64,000 nucleotides of DNA from Flavobacterium gelidilacus DSM 15343 (GCF_000422685.1 NZ_KE383904.1:134257-198256), one strand, 5' to 3'; shown: positions 17,781 to 26,910, numbered from the stretch's first letter. Notes: generated by a model not told the origin, from the letters alone. Made by a program: numbers and translations.

Positions 17781-18656
17781 ATGAATACTTATAAAGCCCC
17801 ATATGTAATTGCTGAGATTGGATGTAACCATAAAGGTGAAATGACCATTGCAAAAGAGTTAATTAAAATAGCTAAAATATTTTGTAATGCTGATGCTGTA
17901 AAATTTCAAAAAAGAAATAATACGGAACTGTTAACAGAAGATCAGTATAATGCACCACATCCTAATCCTATTAATTCCTATGGAGATACTTATGGGGCTC
18001 ACCGTGAATATTTAGAATTTGATGTAAAACAACATGCAGAACTAAAGGCATATTGTGAGGAATTAGGAATTGAATATTCTACTTCTGTTTGGGATACTAC
18101 ATCTGCTCAAGAGATTGCTTCTTTAAAACCAACTTTTATTAAAATACCATCTGCTTGTAATAATAATTATGACATGTTGGGTTGGTTGTGTGATCATTAT
18201 GAGGGAGAAATTCATATCTCAACAGGTATGACTACAAAAGATGAAACTGATGATTTAGTTCGTTTTTTTGAATCTAAAGGCAGAAATAAAGATTTAGTTT
18301 TATATAATTGTACGTCCGGATACCCAGTGCCATTTGAAGATGTTTGTTTATTAGATATTAATTTATTAATTGAAAAATATGGAGACAAAGTAAAGCATAT
18401 TGGTTTTTCTGGTCATCATCTTGGTATTGCGGTAGATGTAGCAGCTTTTACCTTAGGAGCAAACGTAATTGAACGCCATTACACGATTGATAGAACATGG
18501 AAAGGAACAGATCATGCCGCTTCTTTAGAACCAGAAGGATTGCGTAAACTTTCACGCGATTTAAAGGCAGTTCATAAAGCCTTAAATTTTAAAAGTCAAG
18601 ATATTCTTCCTATAGAACAAGTGCAACGTGATAAATTAAAAAATAAAAAAGTTTAA
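17781..18656 (+). CDS. neuB: NeuB-family nonulosonic acid synthase without the C-terminal SAF domain
   Basis: A 291-residue PEP-dependent aldolase-type barrel. It starts APYVIAEIGCNHKGE, has ADAVKFQKR, STSVWD, FIKIPSACN, ISTGM, the metal-site GFSGHHLG (His212/213) and NVIERHYTIDR (His233), ending with DHAASLEPEGLRKL. It would condense PEP with a C6 amino sugar or its 6-phosphate to a nine-carbon acid. Classical NeuB enzymes are about 340-350 residues and end with an antifreeze-like SAF domain that completes the partner subunit's active site. Here the protein stops about 35 residues after the barrel, so that domain is missing. The reading frame ends cleanly and the next gene starts 1 base later. 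Confidence 0.87.
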   Translation: MNTYKAPYVIAEIGCNHKGEMTIAKELIKIAKIFCNADAVKFQKRNNTELLTEDQYNAPHPNPINSYGDTYGAHREYLEFDVKQHAELKAYCEELGIEYSTSVWDTTSAQEIASLKPTFIKIPSACNNNYDMLGWLCDHYEGEIHISTGMTTKDETDDLVRFFESKGRNKDLVLYNCTSGYPVPFEDVCLLDINLLIEKYGDKVKHIGFSGHHLGIAVDVAAFTLGANVIERHYTIDRTWKGTDHAASLEPEGLRKLSRDLKAVHKALNFKSQDILPIEQVQRDKLKNKKV

Positions 18657-18657
18657 C

Positions 18658-19479
18658 ATGTTTAAAAACACCATCCGATTATTTTGGTGGAATGAAAAAA
18701 TTATACAAGGCAAATCGAAAGAAAACTATGGGGATGTCTTGGGTCGTTATTTGGTTGAAAAAATTTCTGGCAGAAAAGTAGTTTTTGCATGGCCTAAAAA
18801 GTTTTCAATTTACGATTTCTTTAATCCCATTTATGTTACTATTGGTAGTATTATTCATAATGTAAATCACAAATGTATCGTTTGGGGAAGTGGTATAATT
18901 AATCAAGAAATTAAAGTAAAGAATGCTGTTTTTTTAGCAGTTAGAGGTCCACAGACTAGAAGTTTTTTATTAAATTTTGGTTATGATGTTCCCGAAGTTT
19001 ATGGAGACCCTGCTTTACTGTTGCCCCGTTATTTTAATCCAAAAGTTCAGAAAAAACATAAAATAGGTATTGTTCCTCATTATAACGACTATAGATTAAT
19101 TAGCGATTGGTTTCGGGATCGAGAAGATATAGTAGTTATTGATATGATGACTAATGATATTGAGTCTAAAACCATTGAGTTTTTAGAATGTGAATCCATT
19201 ATATCATCCTCTTTACATGGGATTATTGTTGCTCATTCTTATGGTATTCCTGCTGTTTGGCAAAAATTTTCTAATAAAGTCTTTGGTGATGATATTAAAT
19301 ATCAGGATTATATGGAATCTGTAGGCTTAGCCTTTTATAGACCAGATATAAAAACAAGCCCTTATACAGTTAAAGAGTATGAAGAACTTTTTGAAACTTT
19401 GCCAAGCCTTCCTGATCCTAAAGCTCTTGAACATTTGTGTAATGGTTTGATGGATGTGTGTCCTTTTAAATCCAAATAA
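18658..19479 (+). CDS. polysaccharide pyruvyl transferase family protein
   Basis: A 273-residue protein of the CsaB/WcaK-like pyruvyl transferase superfamily (GT-B fold). Supporting segments are NYGDVLGRYLVEKISGR near the N-terminus, CIVWGSGI, AVRGPQTRSFLL, VYGDPALLLPRYF and SSLHGIIVAHSYGIPAVW, where the SSLHG histidine is a family hallmark. It probably adds a ketal pyruvate from PEP to a sugar, giving extra negative charge, although some members of this superfamily act as glycosyltransferases. It follows neuB by 1 base. Confidence 0.85.
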   Translation: MFKNTIRLFWWNEKIIQGKSKENYGDVLGRYLVEKISGRKVVFAWPKKFSIYDFFNPIYVTIGSIIHNVNHKCIVWGSGIINQEIKVKNAVFLAVRGPQTRSFLLNFGYDVPEVYGDPALLLPRYFNPKVQKKHKIGIVPHYNDYRLISDWFRDREDIVVIDMMTNDIESKTIEFLECESIISSSLHGIIVAHSYGIPAVWQKFSNKVFGDDIKYQDYMESVGLAFYRPDIKTSPYTVKEYEELFETLPSLPDPKALEHLCNGLMDVCPFKSK

Positions 19480-19550
19480 TTTCACTTTTTTAAGCTCTGC
19501 TTTATCTTTAAAACTCTTTTGTAATTTTCTGTTCTTATGGTAAGAAGTAC

Positions 19551-19558
19551 TATATTTG
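19551..19558 (+). promoter_or_regulatory. -7 box ahead of the gene at 19584
   Basis: TATATTTG is a full match to the phylum's -7 box and lies 25 bases before ATG 19584. The closest TTG (19519-19521) is 29 bases upstream, beyond the usual spacing. Confidence 0.4.
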
Positions 19559-19583
19559 CTTTCTTATTAAAGAATTGAAGATT

Positions 19584-20987
19584 ATGAGTAAAAAAGCATT
19601 TATATTTTTACCTGATGGAGTTGGATTGCGTAATTTTGCATTAACTACTTTTAATGCTATTGGGAAAAGTCTAGGATATGAAATTACCTATTGGAACAAT
19701 ACCCCTTTTAAAATAAAGGAAGAATTGGGTTATGATGAGGTTGTTTTAACGAATCATCAGTTACATCCCATGACAACAGTTTTTACTCGAGCTAGAAAGC
19801 GTTGTGAGTTAAATATTTTTGATAAAAAATTTAACGAAACCGTTTACAATACCTATAATTTCCCACAATCATATAAAGGAATAAAAAATATTATAAAAAG
19901 TTTAAATGTTGATTTTTTAGTAGCTACCAAATCTACTGAAAAAGGTGTTAATGTAATTCGAGAAAAAATTAAAGAATTAGAACGTTCTACATCTAAATAT
20001 GAGTATTGTAAACGACAATTACAAGAGCATAAGCCTGATATTGTTTTTTGTACAAATCCAAGACCCACACAAGCGATTGCTCCTGTTTTAGCTGCTCAAG
20101 ATTTAGGTATTCCAACTGCAAGTTTTATTTTTTCTTGGGATAATTTGCCTAAAGCCACTACTTTAATAGAGCCAGATTTTTATTTTGTTTGGAGTGATTA
20201 TATGAAAAACGAATTGTTGCGCTATTGCCCGTATGTTAAACCCGAACAAATTTTTGTTACAGGAACCCCTCAATTTGAGAGTCATTTTGATGAAAGCTTA
20301 TTGCAAACTAAAGAAGTTTTTTTTAAGAGTCACAATTTAAATTTAGAAAAAAAATATATATGTTTTTCAGGTGATGATATTGTAACTTCTCCCTTAGATC
20401 AATTGTATATTGAAGATTTAGCTCTATCTGTTAGAGAACTAAATACACAAGGATATAATTTAGGTATTATTTATCGTAAATGCCCTGTTGACTTTACAAG
20501 TCGTTATGATGCAGTTTTAGAACAATATAAAGATGTTATTGTTTCTGTTGATCCATTATGGAGACCCGTTGGAACGAGTTGGAATGAAATTATGCCCACC
20601 AAGGAAGATTTTGCATTACAGGCTAATATTTGCCATCATACCGAATTCGTTGGAAATATTGCTTCTTCTATGGTTTTTGATTTTGTAGCCCACGGTAAAT
20701 CTTGTTTGTTTTTTGATTATGAACAACCTCAATTGCAAGAAGGAATACGTGATATAGGTCAGAATTACAAGTATATTCACTTTCGTTCTATGCCAACGAA
20801 CGAGGCCGCTCTATTTGTACATAATAAAAAAGATTTGACAGCTATTGTTAAAGCCATTTTAGAAGGGAGATTAACAAATGTACCAGTTGGTAAAAAGTGG
20901 TTTGATGTTGTTGTAGGTACTGAGCCTAAAAAGGCTTCTGAGACAATATGGAAAGCAATAGACGTTATCTTAAAAAATAAAATTTGA
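19584..20987 (+). CDS. putative GT-B-type glycosyltransferase, unrecognised family
   Basis: About 467 residues from ATG 19584 (MSKKAFIFLPDGVGLRNF); an in-frame TTG at 19575 is a less likely start. I do not recognise a named family. The layout suggests two Rossmann domains: an N-terminal half with KPDIVFCTNPRPTQAIAPVL and SFIFSWDNLPK, and a C-terminal half beginning near QIFVTGTPQFE, with later EFVGNIASSMVFDFVAHGK, reminiscent of the donor site of capsule GT-B enzymes. No transmembrane segment is seen. It sits right after the sialic-type genes, making it a candidate for transfer of the nonulosonic acid, but that is inference only. Confidence 0.6.
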   Translation: MSKKAFIFLPDGVGLRNFALTTFNAIGKSLGYEITYWNNTPFKIKEELGYDEVVLTNHQLHPMTTVFTRARKRCELNIFDKKFNETVYNTYNFPQSYKGIKNIIKSLNVDFLVATKSTEKGVNVIREKIKELERSTSKYEYCKRQLQEHKPDIVFCTNPRPTQAIAPVLAAQDLGIPTASFIFSWDNLPKATTLIEPDFYFVWSDYMKNELLRYCPYVKPEQIFVTGTPQFESHFDESLLQTKEVFFKSHNLNLEKKYICFSGDDIVTSPLDQLYIEDLALSVRELNTQGYNLGIIYRKCPVDFTSRYDAVLEQYKDVIVSVDPLWRPVGTSWNEIMPTKEDFALQANICHHTEFVGNIASSMVFDFVAHGKSCLFFDYEQPQLQEGIRDIGQNYKYIHFRSMPTNEAALFVHNKKDLTAIVKAILEGRLTNVPVGKKWFDVVVGTEPKKASETIWKAIDVILKNKI

Positions 20988-21862
20988 GTAAGTTTATTCT
21001 ATTTATAATTAAAATTTTAGCCATTTTATTTCTAGCGGCTTTGTTGCTTGATGTTCTTTACACATCCTTATATTCTAATGTTGTAAATACCACTAAGTTT
21101 GATTTTATTAAAAATCAGCATGATAAGCATTTTAATTATGTTTTTATGGGTTCTTCTAGAGTAGTGAATCATATTAATCCAAGAATAATAGATTCAATGA
21201 CGAATAAGAAATCGATTAATTTTGGAGTTATGGATGCAAAACCAAAAGATATATTTACGCTGTTGCAGTTGATGGATCTTTATTCCATTCAATCCGATAC
21301 TCTTTTTATTCAGACTGATTATTATTATAACTCTAGGGATAAATCGAAGTTCTTATATGTGGATTTATTGCCCTATATTAGGGATCAAAGAATTATTACT
21401 TCCTATTTTCGGGATGAAAAGGATTTTTGGAGTTTGTATTATTTTCCTTTTTATCGCTACAGTAAAAATAGTTCTAAATTAGGTGTTAGAGAATTAGTTG
21501 TTTCCTTAAAAAGAAAGAATATTTTTGAGCAAGATAAAGGATACATTGGTTTAAAAGGTAGCGATGGTAAATGGCAAAGAGAATTGCCAAAGAAGTTGAA
21601 AAAGAATTCATTTTATAACGATAGTATAAAAAACTATTTAAATAGTACCAATAATATAGCTATTTTTTTTACGGCACCTTTTCGACCAGATACTAAAAAC
21701 TTATTTTTTGTTTCGCAACTGAAAAAGGAATACCAGATGTTTTGGGATTTTTCAATGCTAATTTCGGATGATAAATTGTTCAAAAATGGTTATCATTTAA
21801 ATGATGAAGGAGCTCAACAATTTTCACAACAATTTTCTAACACAATAATTTCTAAACAGTAA
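20984..21862 (+). CDS. membrane-anchored SGNH-hydrolase-like protein, upstream partner of the MBOAT
   Basis: A 292-residue protein with one N-terminal transmembrane helix (about residues 5-24) and an exported domain. FMGSSRVVNHI looks like the nucleophile block GxSR of SGNH esterases/acyltransferases, and NGYHLNDEGAQQF near the end like the catalytic histidine block. The start is TTG at 20984, overlapping the previous stop; it gives the natural membrane helix. It is a clear paralogue of the protein at 23310-24182 (shared YRY...RELV/F and GLKGS blocks). Position beside an MBOAT suggests a role in O-acylation of the glycan in the periplasm. Confidence 0.72.
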   Translation: MSKFILFIIKILAILFLAALLLDVLYTSLYSNVVNTTKFDFIKNQHDKHFNYVFMGSSRVVNHINPRIIDSMTNKKSINFGVMDAKPKDIFTLLQLMDLYSIQSDTLFIQTDYYYNSRDKSKFLYVDLLPYIRDQRIITSYFRDEKDFWSLYYFPFYRYSKNSSKLGVRELVVSLKRKNIFEQDKGYIGLKGSDGKWQRELPKKLKKNSFYNDSIKNYLNSTNNIAIFFTAPFRPDTKNLFFVSQLKKEYQMFWDFSMLISDDKLFKNGYHLNDEGAQQFSQQFSNTIISKQ

Positions 21863-21876
21863 CATTACCCTAAGCT

Positions 21877-23310
21877 ATGTTTTTTAACTCCGTATCCTTT
21901 GCGATTTTTTTACCAATAGTTTTTGTATTGTATTGGTTGGTATTTAATAAAAGTAAAACGAGTCAAAATACAATTTTGATACTAGCTAGTTATTATTTTT
22001 ATTCTTGCTGGGATTGGCGTTTTCTTTTTCTATTAGTATTTTCTACTCTTTTGGATTATTTTAGTGCAATAATGATGGAGAATAGTAGCACGGATACTAA
22101 ACGAAAGATTTGGTTGTGGCTGACTGTTGGTATTAACCTTGGTTTTCTGGGGGTTTTTAAATATTATGATTTTTTTGCATCTTCTTTTGCTGTTTTGTTG
22201 AATGGATTTGGGTTAAAAGCACATCCTTATTTATTAGAATTAGTATTGCCTGTGGGTATTTCGTTTTATACCTTTCATGGCTTGTCTTATGTAATTGATA
22301 CTTATTATAAAAGAATTACTGCCGAACGCAATTTTATTGATTATTCATTATTTGTGAGTTATTTTCCACTGTTGGTTGCTGGTCCGATTGAACGTGCTAC
22401 ACATTTGCTTCCACAAGTAAAAATTAAAAGAGATTTTAATTTTGAAAAAGCTAAAGAAGGTATTTATCAGATTATTTGGGGATTAGTAAAAAAAGTAGTT
22501 ATTGCTGATAGTTGTGCTACTTATGCAAATGCAATTTTTGATCATTATGAAAGTATGAATTCTCTAACTTTACTTTTGGGAGCTGTTTATTTTGCCTTTC
22601 AGATTTATGGAGATTTTTCAGGATATTCAGATATTGCTTTAGGAACCTCTAAATTATTTGGTATTGATTTGTTGAAGAATTTTAATTATCCTTATTTTTC
22701 TAGAGATATAGCCGAGTTTTGGAGGCGTTGGCATATTTCACTTTCTTCTTGGTTTAAGGATTATTTATATATTCCGTTAGGAGGAAGTAAGGGAGGAACG
22801 TGGATGAAAGTTCGCAATACGTTTATTATTTTTATAGTAAGTGGTTTTTGGCATGGGGCAAACTGGACCTTTATTATTTGGGGTTTCTTAAATGCACTTT
22901 ATTTTTTACCTTTATTATTGCAAAATAAAAATCGTGCTAATATGGATAGCATTGTGTTGGGTCGAAATTTAGCAAGTATAAAGACTCTTGTTTCTATGTT
23001 ATTTACCTTTTCTTTAACTTGTTTTGCGTGGATTTTTTTCAGGTCGAAATCGATAGTTGAGGCCTTTGGTTATATCAAAAGAATGTTTAGTAATTTTCAT
23101 TTTGAAAGTCAGTATTTAAATAATGAGCGTTACAATTTTGAATTACTGTTGTTAGTTTTGATATTTGTGCTCGTAGAATGGTATAGTAGGACTAGAGAAG
23201 AACCTTTGTCGGGTAAATTTAGTTGGATTAAAGTAACTTTAGCTCTAATAGCGTTATTGACCTTAGGTGTTTATTCAGATTATAAGGAATTTATTTATTT
23301 TCAATTTTAA
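21877..23310 (+). CDS. MBOAT-family O-acyltransferase (AlgI/DltB type)
   Basis: A 477-residue polytopic membrane protein. It opens MFFNSVSFAIFLPIVFVLYW, the standard AlgI-like start, contains PVGISFYTFHGLSYVID, LVAGPIERATHLLPQ, YGDFSGYSDIALG and FWRRWHISLSSWFKDYLYIPLGG, and has the catalytic histidine His326 in SGFWHGANWTFIIWG. Such proteins pass acetyl or other acyl groups across the inner membrane to a periplasmic acceptor glycan. It is flanked by two SGNH-like genes, the second overlapping its stop by 1 base, so the three likely act together. Confidence 0.95.
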   Translation: MFFNSVSFAIFLPIVFVLYWLVFNKSKTSQNTILILASYYFYSCWDWRFLFLLVFSTLLDYFSAIMMENSSTDTKRKIWLWLTVGINLGFLGVFKYYDFFASSFAVLLNGFGLKAHPYLLELVLPVGISFYTFHGLSYVIDTYYKRITAERNFIDYSLFVSYFPLLVAGPIERATHLLPQVKIKRDFNFEKAKEGIYQIIWGLVKKVVIADSCATYANAIFDHYESMNSLTLLLGAVYFAFQIYGDFSGYSDIALGTSKLFGIDLLKNFNYPYFSRDIAEFWRRWHISLSSWFKDYLYIPLGGSKGGTWMKVRNTFIIFIVSGFWHGANWTFIIWGFLNALYFLPLLLQNKNRANMDSIVLGRNLASIKTLVSMLFTFSLTCFAWIFFRSKSIVEAFGYIKRMFSNFHFESQYLNNERYNFELLLLVLIFVLVEWYSRTREEPLSGKFSWIKVTLALIALLTLGVYSDYKEFIYFQF

Positions 23311-24182
23311 TGAAACATTTTTTATTTTTTATCGGAAAAATAATTTTACTCCTATTGCTTTCAGCTAGTGTGTTAGACTTGAGTTATACCTATATTTATT
23401 CTAAATCTACCACTAGAAACAAAGTTGCAAATGTGCTGAACTCAACTTCGAAAAGTTATGATGTAATTATGTTGGGCTCTTCTCGAGCTAATAATCACTT
23501 TGATACTCAGTTATTTGTTGATAAAGGCTTAAAATCTTTTAATTATGGTATTAGTGGGTCTAGGCTTCAAGAATCTGCCTTGCTTCTCCAGTTAATGCTA
23601 GTTAATGATTATGACCTCAAAACTGTTATTCTTGAAATTGATTTAAATATTAATTCAGAGGGTTATTCAGAAGGTACAAGAGCTCTGTTTATGCCTTGTT
23701 TACGTTCCAATAAAATAGTCTCTAATTATTATGAGGATATTATTCCTGAATTTAATTTACTCTATTATGTTCCCTTTTATAGATATATAAATTATGATTC
23801 TCAAATTGGGTTTAGAGAACTTTTTTTCTCGGCTATTAATAAGCCATCTGCAAGTATTCAAAATTTAGGTTTTTCTGGTTTGAAAGGTTCAGGGACTAAT
23901 ATGAAGTATGATTTATCGAAATACTCGGTAAAGAAAAATAAAGATTATGAATTTATTAAAGATATTTGCAAAGCGCACAAAATAAATTTACTTGTACTTA
24001 GTACTCCAATGTGTTCACAAGTTAAAGGAATAGAGTATTTCGATGCTATAAATACAATTTATCCGGAAGTTCATAATTATGAAAATTCAGTTACAGGTGA
24101 TCAATATTTTTCCTCCTGTGGGCATATGAATACAAAAGGAGCAGCATTATTTACACAACAAATTATTAATGATTTTTTTTAA
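23310..24182 (+). CDS. membrane-anchored SGNH-hydrolase-like protein, downstream partner of the MBOAT
   Basis: A 290-residue protein with an N-terminal transmembrane helix (about residues 4-24) and an exported domain. IMLGSSRANNHF carries the putative catalytic serine block, and YFSSCGHMNTKGAALF near the C-terminus the putative Asp/His block of SGNH enzymes. It resembles the protein at 20984 in length, anchor and internal blocks (YVPFYRY, GFRELF, GLKGSG). The gene starts on the last base of the MBOAT stop codon. It may deliver the acyl group to the polysaccharide, as AlgJ/AlgX-like partners do; whether the two copies have separate substrates is unknown. Confidence 0.72.
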   Translation: MKHFLFFIGKIILLLLLSASVLDLSYTYIYSKSTTRNKVANVLNSTSKSYDVIMLGSSRANNHFDTQLFVDKGLKSFNYGISGSRLQESALLLQLMLVNDYDLKTVILEIDLNINSEGYSEGTRALFMPCLRSNKIVSNYYEDIIPEFNLLYYVPFYRYINYDSQIGFRELFFSAINKPSASIQNLGFSGLKGSGTNMKYDLSKYSVKKNKDYEFIKDICKAHKINLLVLSTPMCSQVKGIEYFDAINTIYPEVHNYENSVTGDQYFSSCGHMNTKGAALFTQQIINDFF

Positions 24183-24194
24183 AAATACACAAAT

Positions 24195-25340
24195 ATGCAT
24201 ATTGCTTTTCTAACTCCAGAGTATCCACATCCTAAAGCAAAACACGCTGGGGGTCTGGGAACAAGTGTTAAAAATTTAGCCATGGCTTTGGTTGAAAAGG
24301 GAATACGAGTTAGTGTTTTTATTTATGGTCAACCCGTACAAGAAGTTTTTGAAGAAGAAGGAATTCGATTTCATCTAATTGATGATAAAAAGTATCTTTA
24401 TGGTAAATGGTTTTTTTACAGAAAGCATATTCAAAATTATTTACAGCGCATTATAAAAGAAGAAGCTATTGATTTATTAGAAGCACCTGATTGGACAGGG
24501 ATTACAGCTTTTATGCGTTTTAAAATTCCTTTAGTGATTCGTTTTCATGGAAGTGATACTTATTTTTGTCACATTGAAAAGCGTAAACAAAAATGGAAAA
24601 ACCACTGGTTTGAATCTTTAGCGGTAAAAAATGCACAAGGTTATATTGCGCCAACAAGTTTTGCGGGTAAAATTTCATCAGAACTCTTTGGTATTCCTAT
24701 AGAAAAAGTTCAAACAATTCATTATGGATTGAATTTGGATCAATTTCAAAATGAAAATCCCTTGCAATTTGAGAAGGGTTTACTGCTATATATTGGCACA
24801 ATTATTAGAAAGAAAGGGGTTTTTGAATTGCCAGAAATATTTAAAAAAGTACATGACAAGTTTCCAGAGGCTAAACTAGTACTCATAGGTGGAGACTCTA
24901 AAGATGTTCAAACTGGTTCCATTTCTACATGGCAATTATTAAAAGAACAATTTGGTGAGGGTTTATTAAATTATGTAACTTATTTAGGTAAAGTGCCTTA
25001 TTCTGAAGTTCAGACTGCTATTAAAAATGCCAATGTTTGTTTGTTTCCAACTTATGCTGAGACTTTAGGAATGGTTACGATAGAATCTATGGCGATGCAA
25101 AAAGCTGTAGTAAATAGTAATATTGGTTGGGCTCAAGAGTTGATGGAAGATGGTAAGAGTGGTTTTTTGATTCACCCTTCAGATCATGATGCCTATTCAG
25201 ATAGAATTCTTCAACTTATTAATGATTCTCAATTAGCTATTTCTATTGGGATTGAAGCCAGAAAATATGTGCTGGATAAATTTGACATTTTAAAACAAGC
25301 ATCTCTTAACATTGACTTTTATGAAAAAATGATACATTAA
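24195..25340 (+). CDS. glycosyltransferase family 4
   Basis: A 381-residue GT-B enzyme. MHIAFLTPEYPHPKAKHAGGLG is a typical family start with the glycine-rich acceptor loop, and VIRFHGSDTYF and GYIAPTSFAGKIS lie in the N-terminal domain. The donor domain has LLYIGTIIRKKGVFELPEIF and the EX7E-type YAETLGMVTIESMAMQKAVV. It is one of the better conserved transferases of the locus. Donor sugar cannot be assigned. It follows the second SGNH gene by 12 bases and precedes a family 2 transferase by 4. Confidence 0.93.
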   Translation: MHIAFLTPEYPHPKAKHAGGLGTSVKNLAMALVEKGIRVSVFIYGQPVQEVFEEEGIRFHLIDDKKYLYGKWFFYRKHIQNYLQRIIKEEAIDLLEAPDWTGITAFMRFKIPLVIRFHGSDTYFCHIEKRKQKWKNHWFESLAVKNAQGYIAPTSFAGKISSELFGIPIEKVQTIHYGLNLDQFQNENPLQFEKGLLLYIGTIIRKKGVFELPEIFKKVHDKFPEAKLVLIGGDSKDVQTGSISTWQLLKEQFGEGLLNYVTYLGKVPYSEVQTAIKNANVCLFPTYAETLGMVTIESMAMQKAVVNSNIGWAQELMEDGKSGFLIHPSDHDAYSDRILQLINDSQLAISIGIEARKYVLDKFDILKQASLNIDFYEKMIH

Positions 25341-25344
25341 GTAT

Positions 25345-26910
25345 ATGAATATAATATTTATACATAATTTAAATAAAATTACAACTCTATATAAAGATGG
25401 TAGTAAGGATTTAACTTTTGATGCTTCTCTAAGTATTCAAAGTCAAATGGCTACTTATGCTAATTTACATAGCGAAGCCTGTTTAATTTGGGTACATGAA
25501 TCTTTAGCTGATATTGTTGATTATGAGTGGGTAAGGGTTCATGTAAAAGACTCAAAAATGTTTTTTTTCAATCCAACATCAGTTGAGTTTTTAAGTCCTA
25601 AAATAGGTTACATAGAACCTTCTCCTTTTTTAAACATCAATAAAAATGTTTCATATGCTACTTGGCAAGCTAGTGCATTTGTAGGATGTGTTATGGGTAG
25701 TGACTTTTTAAAGTTTGGGACTCCTTTTTTGAAGAAGGATTATAGTTTTGGTTATTTTTTAACGATTGTATCTAAAATAGGACATCGCAATGGATTTTTG
25801 ACTTATTCTACATCTAAATTATTAAACAAAATACCCTTAGAGGTAAAACCATTGCTAGGGAATTCTTCAGAAATGTTTAGGTTAACGGCGCAGTATTATG
25901 GTTTTTCAAAGAGTTTGCAGTTGTTTTTATTGTTGTTTTGGTACGATTATCAATTTCCATTAATTGCCTTTTTTAAATCTTTATTCGTGCAAAGAATTTC
26001 TTTTGATGCTCCAGTAAAAAATTTAATGGAATTCGATTCTGTCGCTGTTTCAGAACCTGTCGTAGTTAAAGAGCTTAGTCTTGATGTTTTGATTCCTACA
26101 ATTGGTAGAAAGCCCTATTTGTATGATGTTTTATGTGATTTAAAAAATCAAACTAAAATTCCAAGTAGAGTTATCATTGTTGAGCAAAATGCAGATGTAG
26201 AAAGTATCTCCGAACTTGATTATTTAAAAAATGAACTTTGGCCTTTTGAAATTATTCATCACTTTACGCATCAGACGGGAGCTTGTAACGCTAGAAATAT
26301 TGGTTTAAAAGAAGTTATCAGTGATTGGGTGTTTTTTGCTGATGATGATATTAGAATTTCTGAAGGTTTTATAGGCAGTAGTTTGAAAGCTATTTTAACT
26401 AGCGGTGAGAGTGCCTTTACTTTAGCTTGTTTTAGAGTTGATGAAAAACCAGTTTTTAATCATTTAATGCATTGGGACACTTTTGGTTCAGGATGTAGTA
26501 TTGTTAAAAAAGAGGCACTTGCAGGTTTAACTTTTGATATGCGATTTGAAAATGGTTTTGGTGAAGATGCTGATTTTGGCATGCAACTGCGTAATAATGG
26601 TTGTGATGTCTTATATTTACCCAAGCCCATTATTTTACATTTAAAAGCTCCTGTTGGGGGCTTTAGAGTTCAACCCACTTATTTATGGGAGAATGAAAAA
26701 ATTAAGCCTAAACCGGCACCTACTATAATGTTGTTTAAATTATTGTATCATACGAAACAGCAATTATTAGGTTATAAAATGAATTTGTTTTTAAAATTTT
26801 ACAGTCATCAAACTATTAGAAATCCATTCCTTTATTTTAAGGTCATGAAGAATCAGTGGAATGAGAGTTTTAAATGGGCCAATATATTAAGAGAAAGATC
26901 TATTAAATGA
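25345..26910 (+). CDS. family 2 glycosyltransferase with an extra N-terminal domain
   Basis: A 521-residue protein in two parts. From about residue 245 it is a GT-A enzyme: LDVLIPTIGRKPYLYDVL, RVIIVEQNAD, GACNARNIGL, the metal motif FFADDDI near 330 and GFGEDADFGMQLRNNG near 395. Residues 1-220 form an unrelated region beginning MNIIFIHNLNKITTLY that I cannot assign; it may be a second, degenerate transferase-like domain or an acceptor-binding module. Length is well above the 250-350 residues usual for single-domain members. It overlaps the next start by 4 bases. Confidence 0.85.
   Translation: MNIIFIHNLNKITTLYKDGSKDLTFDASLSIQSQMATYANLHSEACLIWVHESLADIVDYEWVRVHVKDSKMFFFNPTSVEFLSPKIGYIEPSPFLNINKNVSYATWQASAFVGCVMGSDFLKFGTPFLKKDYSFGYFLTIVSKIGHRNGFLTYSTSKLLNKIPLEVKPLLGNSSEMFRLTAQYYGFSKSLQLFLLLFWYDYQFPLIAFFKSLFVQRISFDAPVKNLMEFDSVAVSEPVVVKELSLDVLIPTIGRKPYLYDVLCDLKNQTKIPSRVIIVEQNADVESISELDYLKNELWPFEIIHHFTHQTGACNARNIGLKEVISDWVFFADDDIRISEGFIGSSLKAILTSGESAFTLACFRVDEKPVFNHLMHWDTFGSGCSIVKKEALAGLTFDMRFENGFGEDADFGMQLRNNGCDVLYLPKPIILHLKAPVGGFRVQPTYLWENEKIKPKPAPTIMLFKLLYHTKQQLLGYKMNLFLKFYSHQTIRNPFLYFKVMKNQWNESFKWANILRERSIK

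Noticed and set aside
18658..19479. The pyruvyltransferase-like gene as a sialyltransferase
   Set aside because: AVRGPQTRSFLL, VYGDPALLLP and SSLHG fit the polysaccharide pyruvyl transferase family; no sialyl motif was seen.
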